Source: Eriocheir sinensis (taxonomy: Eukaryota > Arthropoda > Malacostraca > Decapoda > Varunidae). From it: a stretch of DNA of 64,000 nucleotides. Position 1 is the first letter of the stretch; every line of letters starts with the position of its first letter. This document shows, in pieces, positions 19,650 through 57,578 of this stretch. The stretch covers positions 11,640,253-11,704,252 of the forward strand of contig NC_066522.1 in the NCBI RefSeq assembly GCF_024679095.1. The letters are read 5' to 3'. The notes beneath the pieces are model-generated. The model was given only the letters and a program-made list of their open reading frames with translations. It was not told where the DNA came from and did no database searches. The position numbers and the translations under genes were made by a program.

Positions 19650-19650
19650 G
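19170..19650. repeat. (TAG)n, G-run, (AAT)n/(ATG)n and (CA)n
   Basis: (TAG)n near 19180-19198, G-run 19438-19452, (AAT)n then (ATG)n about 19481-19528, (CA)n 19599-19647. Confidence 0.8.
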
Positions 19651-19734
19651 CAGCAGAGTGGAGGGGCGCGCCCAGTATCTTCTGTATCATGTTTCTCTGC
19701 CGCTGCCATTGTTATGGGAAGTGATAGACAAGGA

Positions 19735-20225
19735 TATGGCCTGAACTTAACAATAATACAAGTGAAAGGAAACAAAGAAAATTGGAAGAACAAACCGGAA
19801 CTAATCTTAAACTTGACTATATTATAAATGTATGAAAACAAAGAATGTGGAGGAGCAAACCGTGAATTAATTAACAATATTCTAACTATAAAACAAAGGA
19901 AAAACGAACTTGAACTTAAAATATCAAGAAAACATAGAAAATGGAGAACAAACATGAACTAATCGTGAACTTAACAATATTATAAGTGTCTGGAAAAAAA
20001 AAAATGGAAGAATTGAACCTGAACTAATTAACAATATGCTAAGTATAAATACAAAGCAAGACCGAACTTGAACTTAACAATAACATGAAAACAAAGAAAA
20101 TGGAAGAACGAAACCTGAACTTGATGATTGAAAAGTTTGAAAGCGAAAAAGAAAATGAAGAACAAACCAGAACTTAATATTATAAGTGTCAAATCAAAGA
20201 AAATGGAAGAACGGAAGTATATATG
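19735..20225 (+). repeat. Degenerate tandem repeat, period about 75-90 bp
   Basis: Repeated blocks with GAACTTAACAATA, ATTATAAGTGT and AAACAAAGAAAATGGAAGAAC, at least five times. Noncoding on both strands. Confidence 0.65.
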
Positions 20226-20309
20226 TAAGTAAACTACCATATAGGCCGCTCAGTACTGCTCAAAATTAACAATAGGCCTATATAGAAATAATGTACGGAA
20301 TAATGCCTA

Positions 20310-20511
20310 TGTCTTTTATTTGCTAACTATTCTTTTCATTCCTATTAACTGATGTCTTACTATTCTTACGTCTATTAACTTCTAACTGTTCTTATCCTTT
20401 CTATTAACTTGCTATTCTTATGTCTATTTATTTCCAACTATTCTTCTCCTTTTCATTAGCTTATCTTAACTCTTCTTATGTTTTTAAATGCTATATATTC
20501 TTACTCTTACC

Positions 20512-20575
<64 letters not shown>

Positions 20576-20907
20576 ATGCATGTCCATCACACTAATCAGC
20601 CTGAAGCTACTCCATTAAGCTAAGTGGGAGGCGCAGACTTGAAGGAAAAAATAACAAAAAAGAAAAAAAGGCTAAAAAAATAACAAGAAAGAAAGAAAAA
20701 GCTAAAAATACCCCCCCCCCCCTTATTTACCGTGTTAAAAAAGGGCCACGATAAATAAAAGAGGCAAAATAAAGCGCCAAATAGATCGTAGGTAATAAGG
20801 GAGTGAGGAAAATTGCTCTCAGATTAAAGTCACCCCTTAAAAAATCCAATTAACCTTTATGGAATGATAGAAAACGTGACGTGCGTGCGTGCCTGTGCCT
20901 GCCTGCC

Positions 20908-20960
<53 letters not shown>
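20310..20960. repeat. Degenerate short tandem repeats and (GA)n tracts
   Basis: 20310-20510 repeats blocks like CTATTAACTT-CTATTCTTATGTC. (GA)n about 20516-20570 and 20920-20957. No gene. Confidence 0.6.
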
Positions 20961-20961
<1 letters not shown>

Positions 20962-21174
20962 TGAGATTGAGATTATAAGACCCTATTCCACGCTCTCCCT
21001 TACTTAAAAACGTCAACTATTACCAACTCAAAAACCATCATCTTCTAAACTACTTCTCACCTTCGTTAACTTTCCCATTTTACTTCACTCCCAATTACTC
21101 TTTTCTCGACCTATTTGCCCCACTATTACTAAAGAGAAATAGTGTCAGATCTAACCATTAACCCGTAAGGTAGT

Positions 21175-21715
21175 TCGTAGAAAGCTCGTAGGAACGGTAT
21201 CTGCATGCTGATAATTTTGGAACAGATCTGAAGGGAATAGTCGAAGAAGGAAGACTTGTAACTGGGATGGAAGTGCATGAACGAAGGAGGAGGAAGAGAA
21301 GAAGGAGGAGGATCATAGAAAGCTTGTAGGAAAATGAGTCTGGCATACTGATGGGGTTGGAACCGATCTAAAAGGAAGAGCCAAAGAAGGGAGAACTTGT
21401 AACTGAATGGAAGTGCATGAATGAACGAGGAGGAAGAGAAGAAAGAGGAGGAGAATCATAGAAAGCTCTCAGGAACGGTGTCCGCATACTGACAGTGTTG
21501 CAACAGATCTGAAAGGAAGAGCCGAAGAAGGAGGAACTCGCAACTGGGATGGAAGTGCATGAACGAAGGAGGAGAAGAAGAATAGAAAGCTTGTAGGGAA
21601 TTGGGTCTGGCATACTGATAGTGTTAAAACAGCTCTAAAGGGAATACCCAAAGAAGGAATAAAAATTGTAACCGGGTTGAAATTGCATGACGAAAGAAGC
21701 AAAGGAGGAGGAGGA
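21175..21715 (+). repeat. Tandem repeat, period about 125-142 bp, four copies
   Basis: Units begin near 21179, 21317, 21459 and 21583 with TAGAAAGCT and share GATCTGAA, GGAAGTGCATGAACGA and an (AGG)-rich end. The minus-strand ORFs (CTSIPV repeated) are products of the array. Confidence 0.75.
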
Positions 21716-21949
21716 GGATAAAGTTTGGTGTTGAACGTGATGCTGGAGAAGGCGATGACATGTGACTTGATAATGATGTGGTGGCGAAAGGTGGCGTGGC
21801 AATGATGATGGTGGTGATGATGTTATATAGTGGTAATGGTGTGGTGGGAGAGAGTATATGATGTCGATGCAGTAACAGTAGTGGCAGTTATGTTTGATTT
21901 GATATTCATAAGGAAAGATAACACATGAAAGCCTATGCATATAAACACT

Positions 21950-22140
21950 CACTAAGGACCATATTCTCAAACATTTCGGAGCTTACACACCCACATAGGA
22001 CAAGGCTTTCGTAGAGGACACACCCACATAGGACAAGGCTTTCGTAGAGGACACACCCACATAGGACAAGGCTTTCGTAGAGGTTGTTGTGGGTATTTCC
22101 ATGGGTAGTTTTGTGAGCCTTGTGATAGTTTGGCAAGTTT
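21950..22140 (-). mobile_element. MITE-like family M copy with internal 33-bp triplication
   Basis: Starts with CCATATTCTCAAACATTTCG (family M end). The 33-bp unit beginning ACACACCCACATAGGACAAG is present three times in a row at 21985-22017, 22018-22050 and 22051-22083, then the family M body continues (GGTAGTTTTGTGA). Confidence 0.75.
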
Positions 22141-22310
22141 TTTTTTTATTTATTTATTTATTTATTTATTTTTTTTTTTTTTTACAATAGAGGAAACAGT
22201 TCAAGGCAAAAAAAAAGAAACAATAATGAAATAAAAAAGCCCGCTACTCATACTCATACTCATCATGAACGTGAACAAAAACATACAACAACTCTACTAA
22301 TCATCTTCGT
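22138..22310 (-). mobile_element. Retroelement 3' end with poly(T)/TTTA tract (family R)
   Basis: T/TTTA tract followed by ACAATAGAGGAAACAGTTCA and GCCCGCTACTCA. Shared with copies at 30,240 and 31,766; the T-side tract is probably the A tail of a minus-strand insertion. Confidence 0.55.
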
Positions 22311-22579
22311 GGCCTTTGAAAATATTTATTGTGAGAGGGGAAAGTGTCTGAAAATAAGGACCTCTACACAATTTTAAAAACACTTATTTCCAAGGTGACA
22401 GGAATGCGTATAGAAGCAAGCATCACGTGTCCTTCAAGTTGTAAATGTGGTGTTTTTTTTATTATTTTTATCAAGATTAGAGGAGGGAGCTTAAGTGCAA
22501 TGGAAAAAAAAAGATACAGAAAAAGTTAGATTAGTGGGAGTGTGAATGTTTGTTAGGCCGTCCTGTTATGGCAAAAGGT

Positions 22580-23087
22580 CGTGGTGGTGGTGGTGGTGGT
22601 CAAGGGTGGTGGTGGTGGTGTAAGTGGTGGTGGTGATAGTGGTGGTGAAAGGCCTCCATTAGTATCGACAAAAGGATGATTGCATTTAATACTTGAGTCT
22701 CCTCCTCCTCTCTTGATTCTTCTTCTGCCGCCTTCTTCTTCCTCCTCAGCTATATACTTTTTTTCTTCTCTCCATCTTCCTCCTCCTACTCTTCTTTTTG
22801 TTATCCTGCTCCTCCTCTTTTTCGTCTCCTTTTCTTCTTGTTCATCTGCTATTTCTCCCCCTCCTCCTTTTCTTCTTCCTCTTCTTCATTTTCTTCCTCT
22901 TCTTCGTCTTCCTTTTTCTCCTCCGCTTCCTCCTCATCTCCTATTTATTTTTTATCTAATATTTTCTTTTTCCTCCTCCTCCTCCTCCTTCTCCTCCTCC
23001 TCCTCCTTCTCCTCCCTTCTGTTAGTAGGAAAATGTACGTAATTTTTTCTTTCGAGTCAAGTGGTTAGTAAGACGTGAAGGCATTTC

Positions 23088-23136
<49 letters not shown>

Positions 23137-23493
23137 GTAGTAGTAGTAGTAGTAGTAGACGATGCTGGCGCCAGGAGTCATTGAGAAAACTAGTCGTATA
23201 GCTACTGATACCTCCTCCTCCTCCTCCGCCTCCTCCTCCTCCTCCTCCTCCTCCTCTTCCTCTTCTTCCCTCCTCCTCGTCCTCCTCCTCCTCCTCCTCC
23301 TCTTCCTCTTCTTCTTCCCTCCTCCTCCTCCTCCTCCTCCTCCTCTTCCCAAAACAGACCACTCTTTCATAGTCCAAGGGGCAGAGGAGAAGGAGGAGTA
23401 GGAGGAGGAAGAGGAAGAAGGGACTGGAGGAGGAGGAGGAGGAAGGGCATGGTGACTCAACGTTTAGGGGGGGAGGGGGAGATTAGGGTATGT

Positions 23494-23546
<53 letters not shown>

Positions 23547-23687
23547 GGTCAAGGGAAAACGGACAGAGGCGAAGGAAGAGGTGGAGGAGGAGGAGGAAGA
23601 GAAGGAGGGGGAGGAGGAGAAAGGGTAGAAGGAAGAGGAGTGGGAGGAGGAGGAAGAAGCAAGGACTAGAGAAGGAGGGGTAAGGGG

Positions 23688-23744
<57 letters not shown>

Positions 23745-23770
23745 AAGCGATTAAGCTGTTGGTCAAATTG
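22580..23770. repeat. Microsatellite cluster
   Basis: (GGT)n 22581-22640, CTC/TTC-rich 22700-23020, (GT)n 23092-23133, (TAG)n to 23158, (CTC)n blocks 23213-23345, (GT)n 23491-23545, GGA-rich 23570-23690, (GA)n 23694-23742. No gene. Confidence 0.85.
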
Positions 23771-23784
23771 GAGAGTATTATGCC

Positions 23785-24102
<318 letters not shown>

Positions 24103-24261
24103 TGGGCAAGATTTTCCACTTGTAGTAATATCATAAAAAAGTCTGAGTGAATATTGTGACGTTTGTTATATGTTATGATGTGTTGTTACGAAATACAGTA
24201 AATGTGCAAGAGAACGAATTGCAAAAAGTAGAGTTAGAGTATGAGTAATAAAAACGAAGAA

Positions 24262-24515
24262 ACCAATAGAATAGAGAATGAGAGAGAGAAAACAAGAGGG
24301 GATGACAGACAGACAAAAGGAGACAGGGACAGACAGACAAAGACACAGAGAAAGAATAGAGAATGAGAGAAACAAAATAGAAGGGGATGACAGACAGACA
24401 GACAGACAGACAAAGACACAGCGAAAGAATAGAGAATGAGAGAAACAAAATAGAAGGGGATGACAGACAGACAAAAGGAGACAGGGACAGACAGACAGAC
24501 AGACAGACATAGACA
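24262..24515 (+). repeat. CAGA-rich tandem repeat, period about 85-100 bp
   Basis: Three blocks share GGGGATGACAGACAGAC, AAAGACACAG and AGAATAGAGAATGAGAGA. The Cys/Ser-rich minus-strand ORFs are artefacts. Confidence 0.7.
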
Positions 24516-24868
24516 CAGAGAAACAATGTAGCTATGTAACCTTTTTGTAGCAGCTTTCCTTGTGTTACTTATTGCATTTTATCATATGTTAATTATTGCA
24601 GTTTACTGACTTACTAACTTCATCTTACCGTATATAGTGACTTCCCTTTAAGTGCCCTTCCCCCCACCAAAAAAAAATAAAAAAATAAAAAAATAGAAGA
24701 CAAAAATGTTGACAAATTCACGTTAGGCTCCTGAAACGCCAAATTGCCCTCTTCAATAAATCCCCTGCTTGCAAAAGTGTGTATAGCTATTTTTTTTTTT
24801 TTTTTGAGGTTTGTTCTTCCTAAAACCAGTCGCTCCCCACCTTTCTGTAGCCTACTTGCAACTCTTTC

Positions 24869-25095
24869 GGCTATATTCTTAAACATTTCGGTTCCCAAGC
24901 ACACACATTTTTTTAACAAGGATTTCATAGGAGTTCTGAGCATTTCCAGGGGTACTTTTATGACCTTGGGGGTAGTTTGACCCTTCTTCTGTACCATGAA
25001 CCTTAAAAAAAACACTCTTGAGAACCCGATTAAGCTCATTTTCGGCCTTAGGATATAGTTGATGTTGGAGGCGGCACCGTCTGAGAATACCGCCC
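24869..25095 (-). mobile_element. MITE-like family M, near full length
   Basis: From GGCTATATTCTTAAACATTT to GTCTGAGAATACCGCCC. Read inverted, the ends are GGGCGGTATTCTCAGAC and GGCTATATTCTTAAAC, which resemble each other as imperfect terminal inverted repeats. Length about 227. Confidence 0.65.
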
Positions 25096-25279
25096 AAGGC
25101 TTATCTCAAAACACACAAACACCCGCGTAACACCCTTCTGAGAAACACAACTTTGTATTAGGATGAACATGACAAACGTCTGTGTAAAACAACTAAACTC
25201 ATGCAGCTGATGTACGTATATCCTTTTTGTTGTTGCTGTTGTTGATGTTTATAGCCCCTCCGCTGCGATTGGCACGGAT

Positions 25280-25490
25280 TTCGCCTTCACTGGTTGCCTG
25301 GATTACGCTCCCAGGTCTTTCTCTGCCTCTGTGGTGGATAGTGGAGTGTTTCCCATGTGGTATTGGTATGCTGGATTTCCCCTCCCAAGATGCAGGACTT
25401 TACATTTTTCTTCATTGAATTGTAGCAGCCACTTTTTGTTCCACTCCTGTAGCTTGGTGATGTCCTCTTGTAGGAAAGCCGCATCCAAGA
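25280..25490 (-). mobile_element. LINE reverse transcriptase fragment
   Basis: A 61-codon minus-strand frame reads LQEDITKLQEWNKKWLLQFN, then KCKVLHLGRGNP and AEKDLG. This is the segment just after the FADD motif in CR1/jockey-like reverse transcriptases. Truncated at both ends. Confidence 0.8.
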
Positions 25491-25499
25491 GGCTAGGCT

Positions 25500-25810
25500 A
25501 CTATGAACAGGCTGCAATGAAAAAAAAAAAAAAAAACGAGAAAAAGATAGAGTTGTGGATGTCGACGAGACCAAAGCAAAGGACAAGGAAAAAAAAATAG
25601 AGAAAAAAAACAATGACGAATAATGAAAGACAATTGGATATGAGAGGAAGAGAACGAAGAAGAAAAAAAAAAAAAGGAAACGAACAAGGGTAGAGAAAAA
25701 GGGAACATTGACTATATATCAAATTTTAAGAGTTCGCGACCCTCCCCCCCCCCCCCCCCTTCCCCCCTCTCCACGACCCGTTCACGATGCTTACTCCGCT
25801 CTTTCGTCGT

Positions 25811-25871
<61 letters not shown>

Positions 25872-26177
25872 TATTTTGAGGGTCATTCTTTACCGGTCCT
25901 GTCATTAACGTCTCTTGTCTCCCTTACGATCATTTATAGTGTTGCCTTACAGCCATTATTAGTACTGATGTTTGTTTAACCTTCCTTACGCTGCTACCGA
26001 GAGAGAGAGAATCGGAACGGTCTTTTGTATTATGTGATTTATTTATTTATTTATTTTTTATTTTATTTATTTTTTTTTTTTTAGCGTTTATAAGTGAAAT
26101 GATTACTTGTGTCTGTCTTGATTCTTTTTCTCTCCAACTCATACGTATGTTCCACTTAATTCCTCCCGTTACTACTC

Positions 26178-26232
<55 letters not shown>

Positions 26233-26345
26233 CTATCCCACCTCTCCTCATCTCTCTCCACTTCTCCCCCACTCTCATTTCGCTTAATTAACTGCAGTGT
26301 ATGTAAAGAGGAAACGCTCATTACTACATTGACTTATTTATTTAC

Positions 26346-26380
<35 letters not shown>

Positions 26381-26385
26381 TTTTA

Positions 26386-26417
<32 letters not shown>

Positions 26418-26628
26418 TGGCTGCTGTTGTGTTATCGGAACCACCCAACCAATAGTGCCTGCTGTCGCTTCCTTCCATCACCATTACAGCGGACAATTAT
26501 ATGGTAGCCGGCTCTTAGTAATGAACGCTCGAGTCGCCTGTTATGTAAGCGGCCAGAGTGAAGACGTTAGTGCATACAGCGGTAATATTACTTACGCTCA
26601 TGTTTGCATAGGTGTGGCTGTGATTTAT

Positions 26629-26690
<62 letters not shown>

Positions 26691-26720
26691 AAAACTTACA
26701 TTCACAAACAGTAATCTACA
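25500..26720. repeat. Homopolymer and microsatellite region before the Ack locus
   Basis: A-rich 25516-25680, C-run 25744-25760, (GA)n 25813-25868, TTTA/T-rich 26035-26083, (CT)n 26180-26230, (TTTA)n 26328-26408, (GA)n 26630-26687. No gene seen. Confidence 0.8.
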
Positions 26721-26756
26721 CTTGCAAAAAAGACTAATGACGTGGGCGCAGTCTTA

Positions 26757-27440
26757 CCACCTAACTATACATACATTCCCTATTACATCATTATTTTCAT
26801 CATTATCTGTTGTTTACTTTCCCGCAGGATCTCAATTTTGTGTGGACGCTTATAGTTGAGAGATTTAAACACCACCTTAACAATTGTCTCACCCTCCTAT
26901 AAACATTACTTTCCCTATTACATAATTATTTTCATCATTATCTATTGTTTACTTTCCCGCAGTATCTCAATTTTGTGTGGACGTTTATAGTTGAGATTAA
27001 ATACCACCTAAACAATTGTCTCATTCTCCTATAAACATTACTTTCACTATTACATCATTATTTTCATAATTTTTTGTTGTTGACTTTCCCCCAGCATCTC
27101 ATAATGTTGGATGGACGTTTCTAGTTGAGAGATTTAAACACCACCTAACCAATTGTCTCACCCTCCTATATACATTACTTTCACTATTACATCGTTATTT
27201 TGACTATTTCCAGTGTTTACGTGCCACAAAAATCTCATAATCTGGGGAGGACGCTTATATATAGTTGAGAGAGAGATTAAACACCAACTAACCAATTGTC
27301 TCATCCTCCTATATACATTACTTCCACAATTACATCGTTTTTTTTTTTTTTTTTCATTATTTTCAGTGTTTACGTGTCAGCAGGGTCTCATAATGTTGAA
27401 TGGACGCATAGTGTTGAGAGAAACTATACACCCATATATC
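26757..27440 (+). repeat. Tandem array, period about 135 bp, five copies, upstream of Ack exon 1
   Basis: Copies begin near 26781, 26917, 27049, 27186 and 27329 with TATTACATC. Each has a TTTAC-TTTCCCGCAG-like acceptor core, ATCTCA, a GTGGACGC block, AGTTGAGAGA and CAATTGTCTCA. The last copy ends about 70 bases before the real acceptor at 27509. Confidence 0.85.
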
Positions 27441-27521
27441 CAATCGTCTCTATCTCCTGTATCTCCTGCATCTACCTACACGCTAACGCTTCTCATTCTA
27501 CCTTTGCAGATCGGCGCGGCC

Positions 27522-27533
27522 ATGGCCAGGTAG
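27522..27533 (+). promoter_or_regulatory. Short upstream ORF (Met-Ala-Arg-stop) in the Ack 5' UTR
   Basis: ATG GCC AGG TAG lies 111 bases before the Ack start, in a good initiation context (GCCATGG). If this exon is used as drawn, ribosomes meet this ATG first and would have to reinitiate. Its regulatory role is inferred. Confidence 0.45.
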
Positions 27534-27644
27534 CATCGTCACTCCGCGGTGGTAACTCTCCGACGTGTTATCACCCTCCACGGCCCACTCTCCTCCCCTC
27601 CCCCTTCCCTTCCCTGCCTCCCCGCCCCCCTGTCCTCTCCAAAC

Positions 27645-54163
<26,519 letters not shown>

Positions 54164-54640
54164 GCCATTTTAACATTACTGCCTCATTTACCAATTCAGC
54201 AAGGGGAGGCAAGGCCACATGAAGCACCACTAACTACCCTTTGATACCAATAGCATATCAGTATGGGGGAGACCCACTGTCCACTTTCCATAACTGATAC
54301 TTTCCTCTATTCATCCATCCAGAACTTATCCCAGACAAAGGATGTAGTCAACCCATCAGAGGCTCCATCTGTGGCTTTGGGATCAAGGAAGCCACCTCCT
54401 CCTTCCCTACAGAAAATTATCACCGTTCTTGACATTTTTAATAACTTGCTCATTTCTGATATGTGCCTTGTCATGTCACCCCATAATTATTTTATTTCAC
54501 AATAATTTTACTCATAAAGGAAAGCAGTCATGGGTTAACAGAGCAGAAAATGCCTGTTGGTGCCTCTCCCCTATTCCCCCAACACTGCCCCCTCCTTTAT
54601 ACTAGTTTAGAGCATAATAAAGGCATAGCAGCTTAAAGGA
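54164..54640 (+). other. Ack 3' UTR (minimal extent)
   Basis: No coding similarity after the stop. AATAAA at 54616-54621 is a candidate polyadenylation signal. Later AATAAA motifs (for example near 57944) mean the UTR could be longer. A short Pro-rich open stretch at 54322-54410 is discussed as a finding. Confidence 0.5.
54616..54621 (+). terminator. Candidate polyadenylation signal for Ack
   Basis: AATAAA, 453 bases after the Ack stop. The motif is exact, but no cleavage site can be shown from sequence. Confidence 0.4.
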
Positions 54641-56980
54641 GGTTTAAGGGGACCTATCAGAGGAAGGAAATAAGAGAGCTGAGAAGAGGAAATGATAACA
54701 GTTTTGCCTAAGATATAACAAACAGGCTTGGCAGACTTGGCTAATGTAAAACAACCACACAGGTGGATCTCAAGTCCCAGGTATACTTTAGAGGAATGGC
54801 TGGAAGTAAGACACCAGCATCCCAGCAGTATTTTTCAGGATTTTTTATTATCATTGACACCCTAATTAAGAGGAAAAAATTAACTCAGGCACAGGGAGAG
54901 GCAAAACTCTGAACTCTTTGGCATTTGTCCTGTAAGGACAACCCTGAAAGTGGTTTATAGTATTTCATCTGATAAGAGTTTGGTTCTGTAACAGGCAGAG
55001 AAGAAAATTACCCGAGTGAGCTGAAATGGACAAGAAATTAAACAAGATGTGACTGGAATGTACAGAAAATTGGAATATGTGAGTGGAGTGTACAGAAAAT
55101 TTACTATAAGTGATTATAATGTACATAAAAAGTTGAGTTTGCAGGACATAATCTCAGTGAGTGACTGAACAATGCCAGATGACTCATGAATGTACAGGAT
55201 ATTGGTACTTTGATGTTTCTGTTTGACTTGGAAGACAAAATATACAGAAGCCAGACCAGAAGAAAAAAAGAACATCATGATATGTGCAGGAATGTGTGTG
55301 TGTGCATGCATGCATGCATAACTGCGTGTGTGTGTGTGTGTGTGTGTGTACTTATGTGTTTGTAAGTGTATGTATGAGAATGGAACCACATACAAGAATA
55401 TCTAAGAAATACCCAGAATGCATTTTTGTTTTCATAAATTGTTCAGGACCACTCCCTTGAGAGGTTGCTTATTATACTGTATCTCCTGTCACTACCACCA
55501 CTGATGCAAGTCAGTGATAGCAGAGTTGTGTCAGTGAGAACTCTTCATTACATCTTTACATTCTTCAAGTTTTTCTAATTTATAATAATTTTGGCTGTTC
55601 AACAGAATAAGTGGTATCAATTAAGCAATCTTCTTTCATCTAGATTATTTTTATCAACTAGATCTTCACTTTCCTGGAACTGAATTACCTTATTAAACAA
55701 GCCATACAAACCTTTCCTCTGTGATGGTGAGTTCACTAGATGAGTTGCTGAGTGACATGTCCTGACCCATTCTACCACATATATGAAATATGATGGTTAG
55801 GATGTACTTACAGTCAATAGTGCAACCAGTGACCAGGAGCTTTGTATGATTGGAAGAAACTTTTCAGAATAGAATGAACTGGAGCTTTGGTGAAATTGCT
55901 GTCAGTAATGATTAATAATGTCACTTTTCATGTACTATTTTGAAAATTCAGTATCTCATATGCTAGACTTTTGGTTTCTCCATAACAGCAGAAAAAAGTC
56001 AAATGTCTGAACTATTATTATCTGAGGAATATACATGCATTACAAATTAGTTTCAACATTGTGCAGTCATGGAATAACAAGAAATTTTCATCATTGATGT
56101 AATTATATAATTGCTCAGTCATTGTACCAACCTATTTTACTTGTTTATATATATTTTTGAGATATTTTTTAAAGGTGTCATATATTAGTTGTTTTTGTTT
56201 CAGTTCGGTCAGTATAATCTTTTGATTGGCAGTGGACTGAAGACTCTTAAGTCTTCCTTGGTTATGTTCAAGGAGATGCAATCATATAGCAAAAATTCTA
56301 TGGAAAAATAGGTGCAAGAAAAAACACTCTATAACTTCAACTTCCTTTAGCTGAGTTACATCCCTTTTAGGTATCTCACAAGATGTTCTTAATCTCCATT
56401 TCACAAAATGTAAATAATTTGTGGTCTCCAGATAATGTATTCTGCATATACAGAAAATATTTTGTATTAGTACAGTTTACCTGTAACTTAATCCGAAACA
56501 ATGCACACTAGGCAGTGCAGGCCGATGAAAGAGGAGCACACCCTTGGCCTTGGTACTGGTGCCAATGTCATTTCATCCTTATGCCTTGCATGGGTGACCA
56601 CAAGTTGAAACAACTGTTTAAAATGGTGCAACAATATCTCTGCTTTGAATCTTCCTGCAATATTTAAAGTTGTGTTGATAAGTGCCTTTTTATAAATCTT
56701 AGATGGGCACTGGGGACCACTTGCACACCCATAGGATGCACCACAGATGTAAAACAGAGAATATGTGTCCCTGAAATCCATAACCAAGAGAATGGTCATT
56801 GAGGTCAAATGCATGTGTAATCCTTCTCCTGTCTACTTAATCCTGTTCTCTTTCAGCCTGCCAGGAAAGCCTCATCAGATGATCTAGAGAAGATAAACAT
56901 GGATTTGATGGGATGAGGTTTTGATTTATCAGTTAAGCCTAATATGTATGATACCCTTAAATGTACCATCTGCCTCTGTA
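54641..56980. other. Intergenic or extended 3' UTR of Ack
   Basis: AT-rich sequence with a short (GT)n at 55328-55350 and short ORFs without recognisable similarity, including a 108-codon minus-strand frame at 56488-56814. No gene supported. Confidence 0.4.
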
Positions 56981-56981
56981 G

Positions 56982-57570
56982 CAAAGGTGGGCATTCCACA
57001 GTTTAAGTCCACTAATCGCTAATAGTGGACTAACAAAAAATTTGGGAAATAGCGTTAGTGGAAAATTAGAAAAATTAGTGGGGTTGCAGTTCACTTAATG
57101 CCAAAATTATAGTCTGCTAACAAATTCTCAATCGCCAAGAATGAACTTTCCAGGTAATTCAAGAATATTCTTGAAAGTGTGGAGAAACTTCTAGATTAGG
57201 GTGGGCAGACGTCCCGGATTTTAATGGTTCGTCCCGGAAATAAAATTGTCCCGGATTTCATGCACTGTCCCGGAAAATGACTGTAATGAGGATTTTGTAT
57301 TTTGCTGGTTTAAAACTTATATTATATATGAAAATATATAAATTGTAAGGTAATTTTATTGGAAATTATGTTTTTAACTACCAATAAAGGGTTAACGGAC
57401 TGTTGCGGACTTCATTAATGGACTAAAAAAAATTATTAGCATTAGCGGATTTGCGATAGTAGACCGGCGAAGCTGGAAAATTTGCGGATTAGCGATTAGC
57501 GGAATGCCCAACAAAATTAGTGGAATTGCGAATTGTGGACTAACAAAAAATTAGCGGGTGCCCACCTCTG
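56982..57570. mobile_element. Non-autonomous hAT-type element with 8-bp target duplication
   Basis: CTCTGTAG at 56974-56981 and again at 57571-57578 flanks 589 bp whose ends are CAAAGGTGGGCA and, inverted, CAGAGGTGGGCA. The 8-bp duplication and the CAGAGGTG-type ends fit the hAT superfamily. Inside are repeated motifs (AGTGGACTAACAAAAAATT, GCGATTAGCGG) and no transposase. A segment with four GTCCCGGA copies at 57205-57280 may be a second element nested inside. Confidence 0.8.
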
Positions 57571-57578
57571 CTCTGTAG

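Noticed and set aside
56488..56814. 108-codon minus-strand ORF downstream of Ack
   Set aside because: No family recognised and no acceptor or polyadenylation pattern around it.
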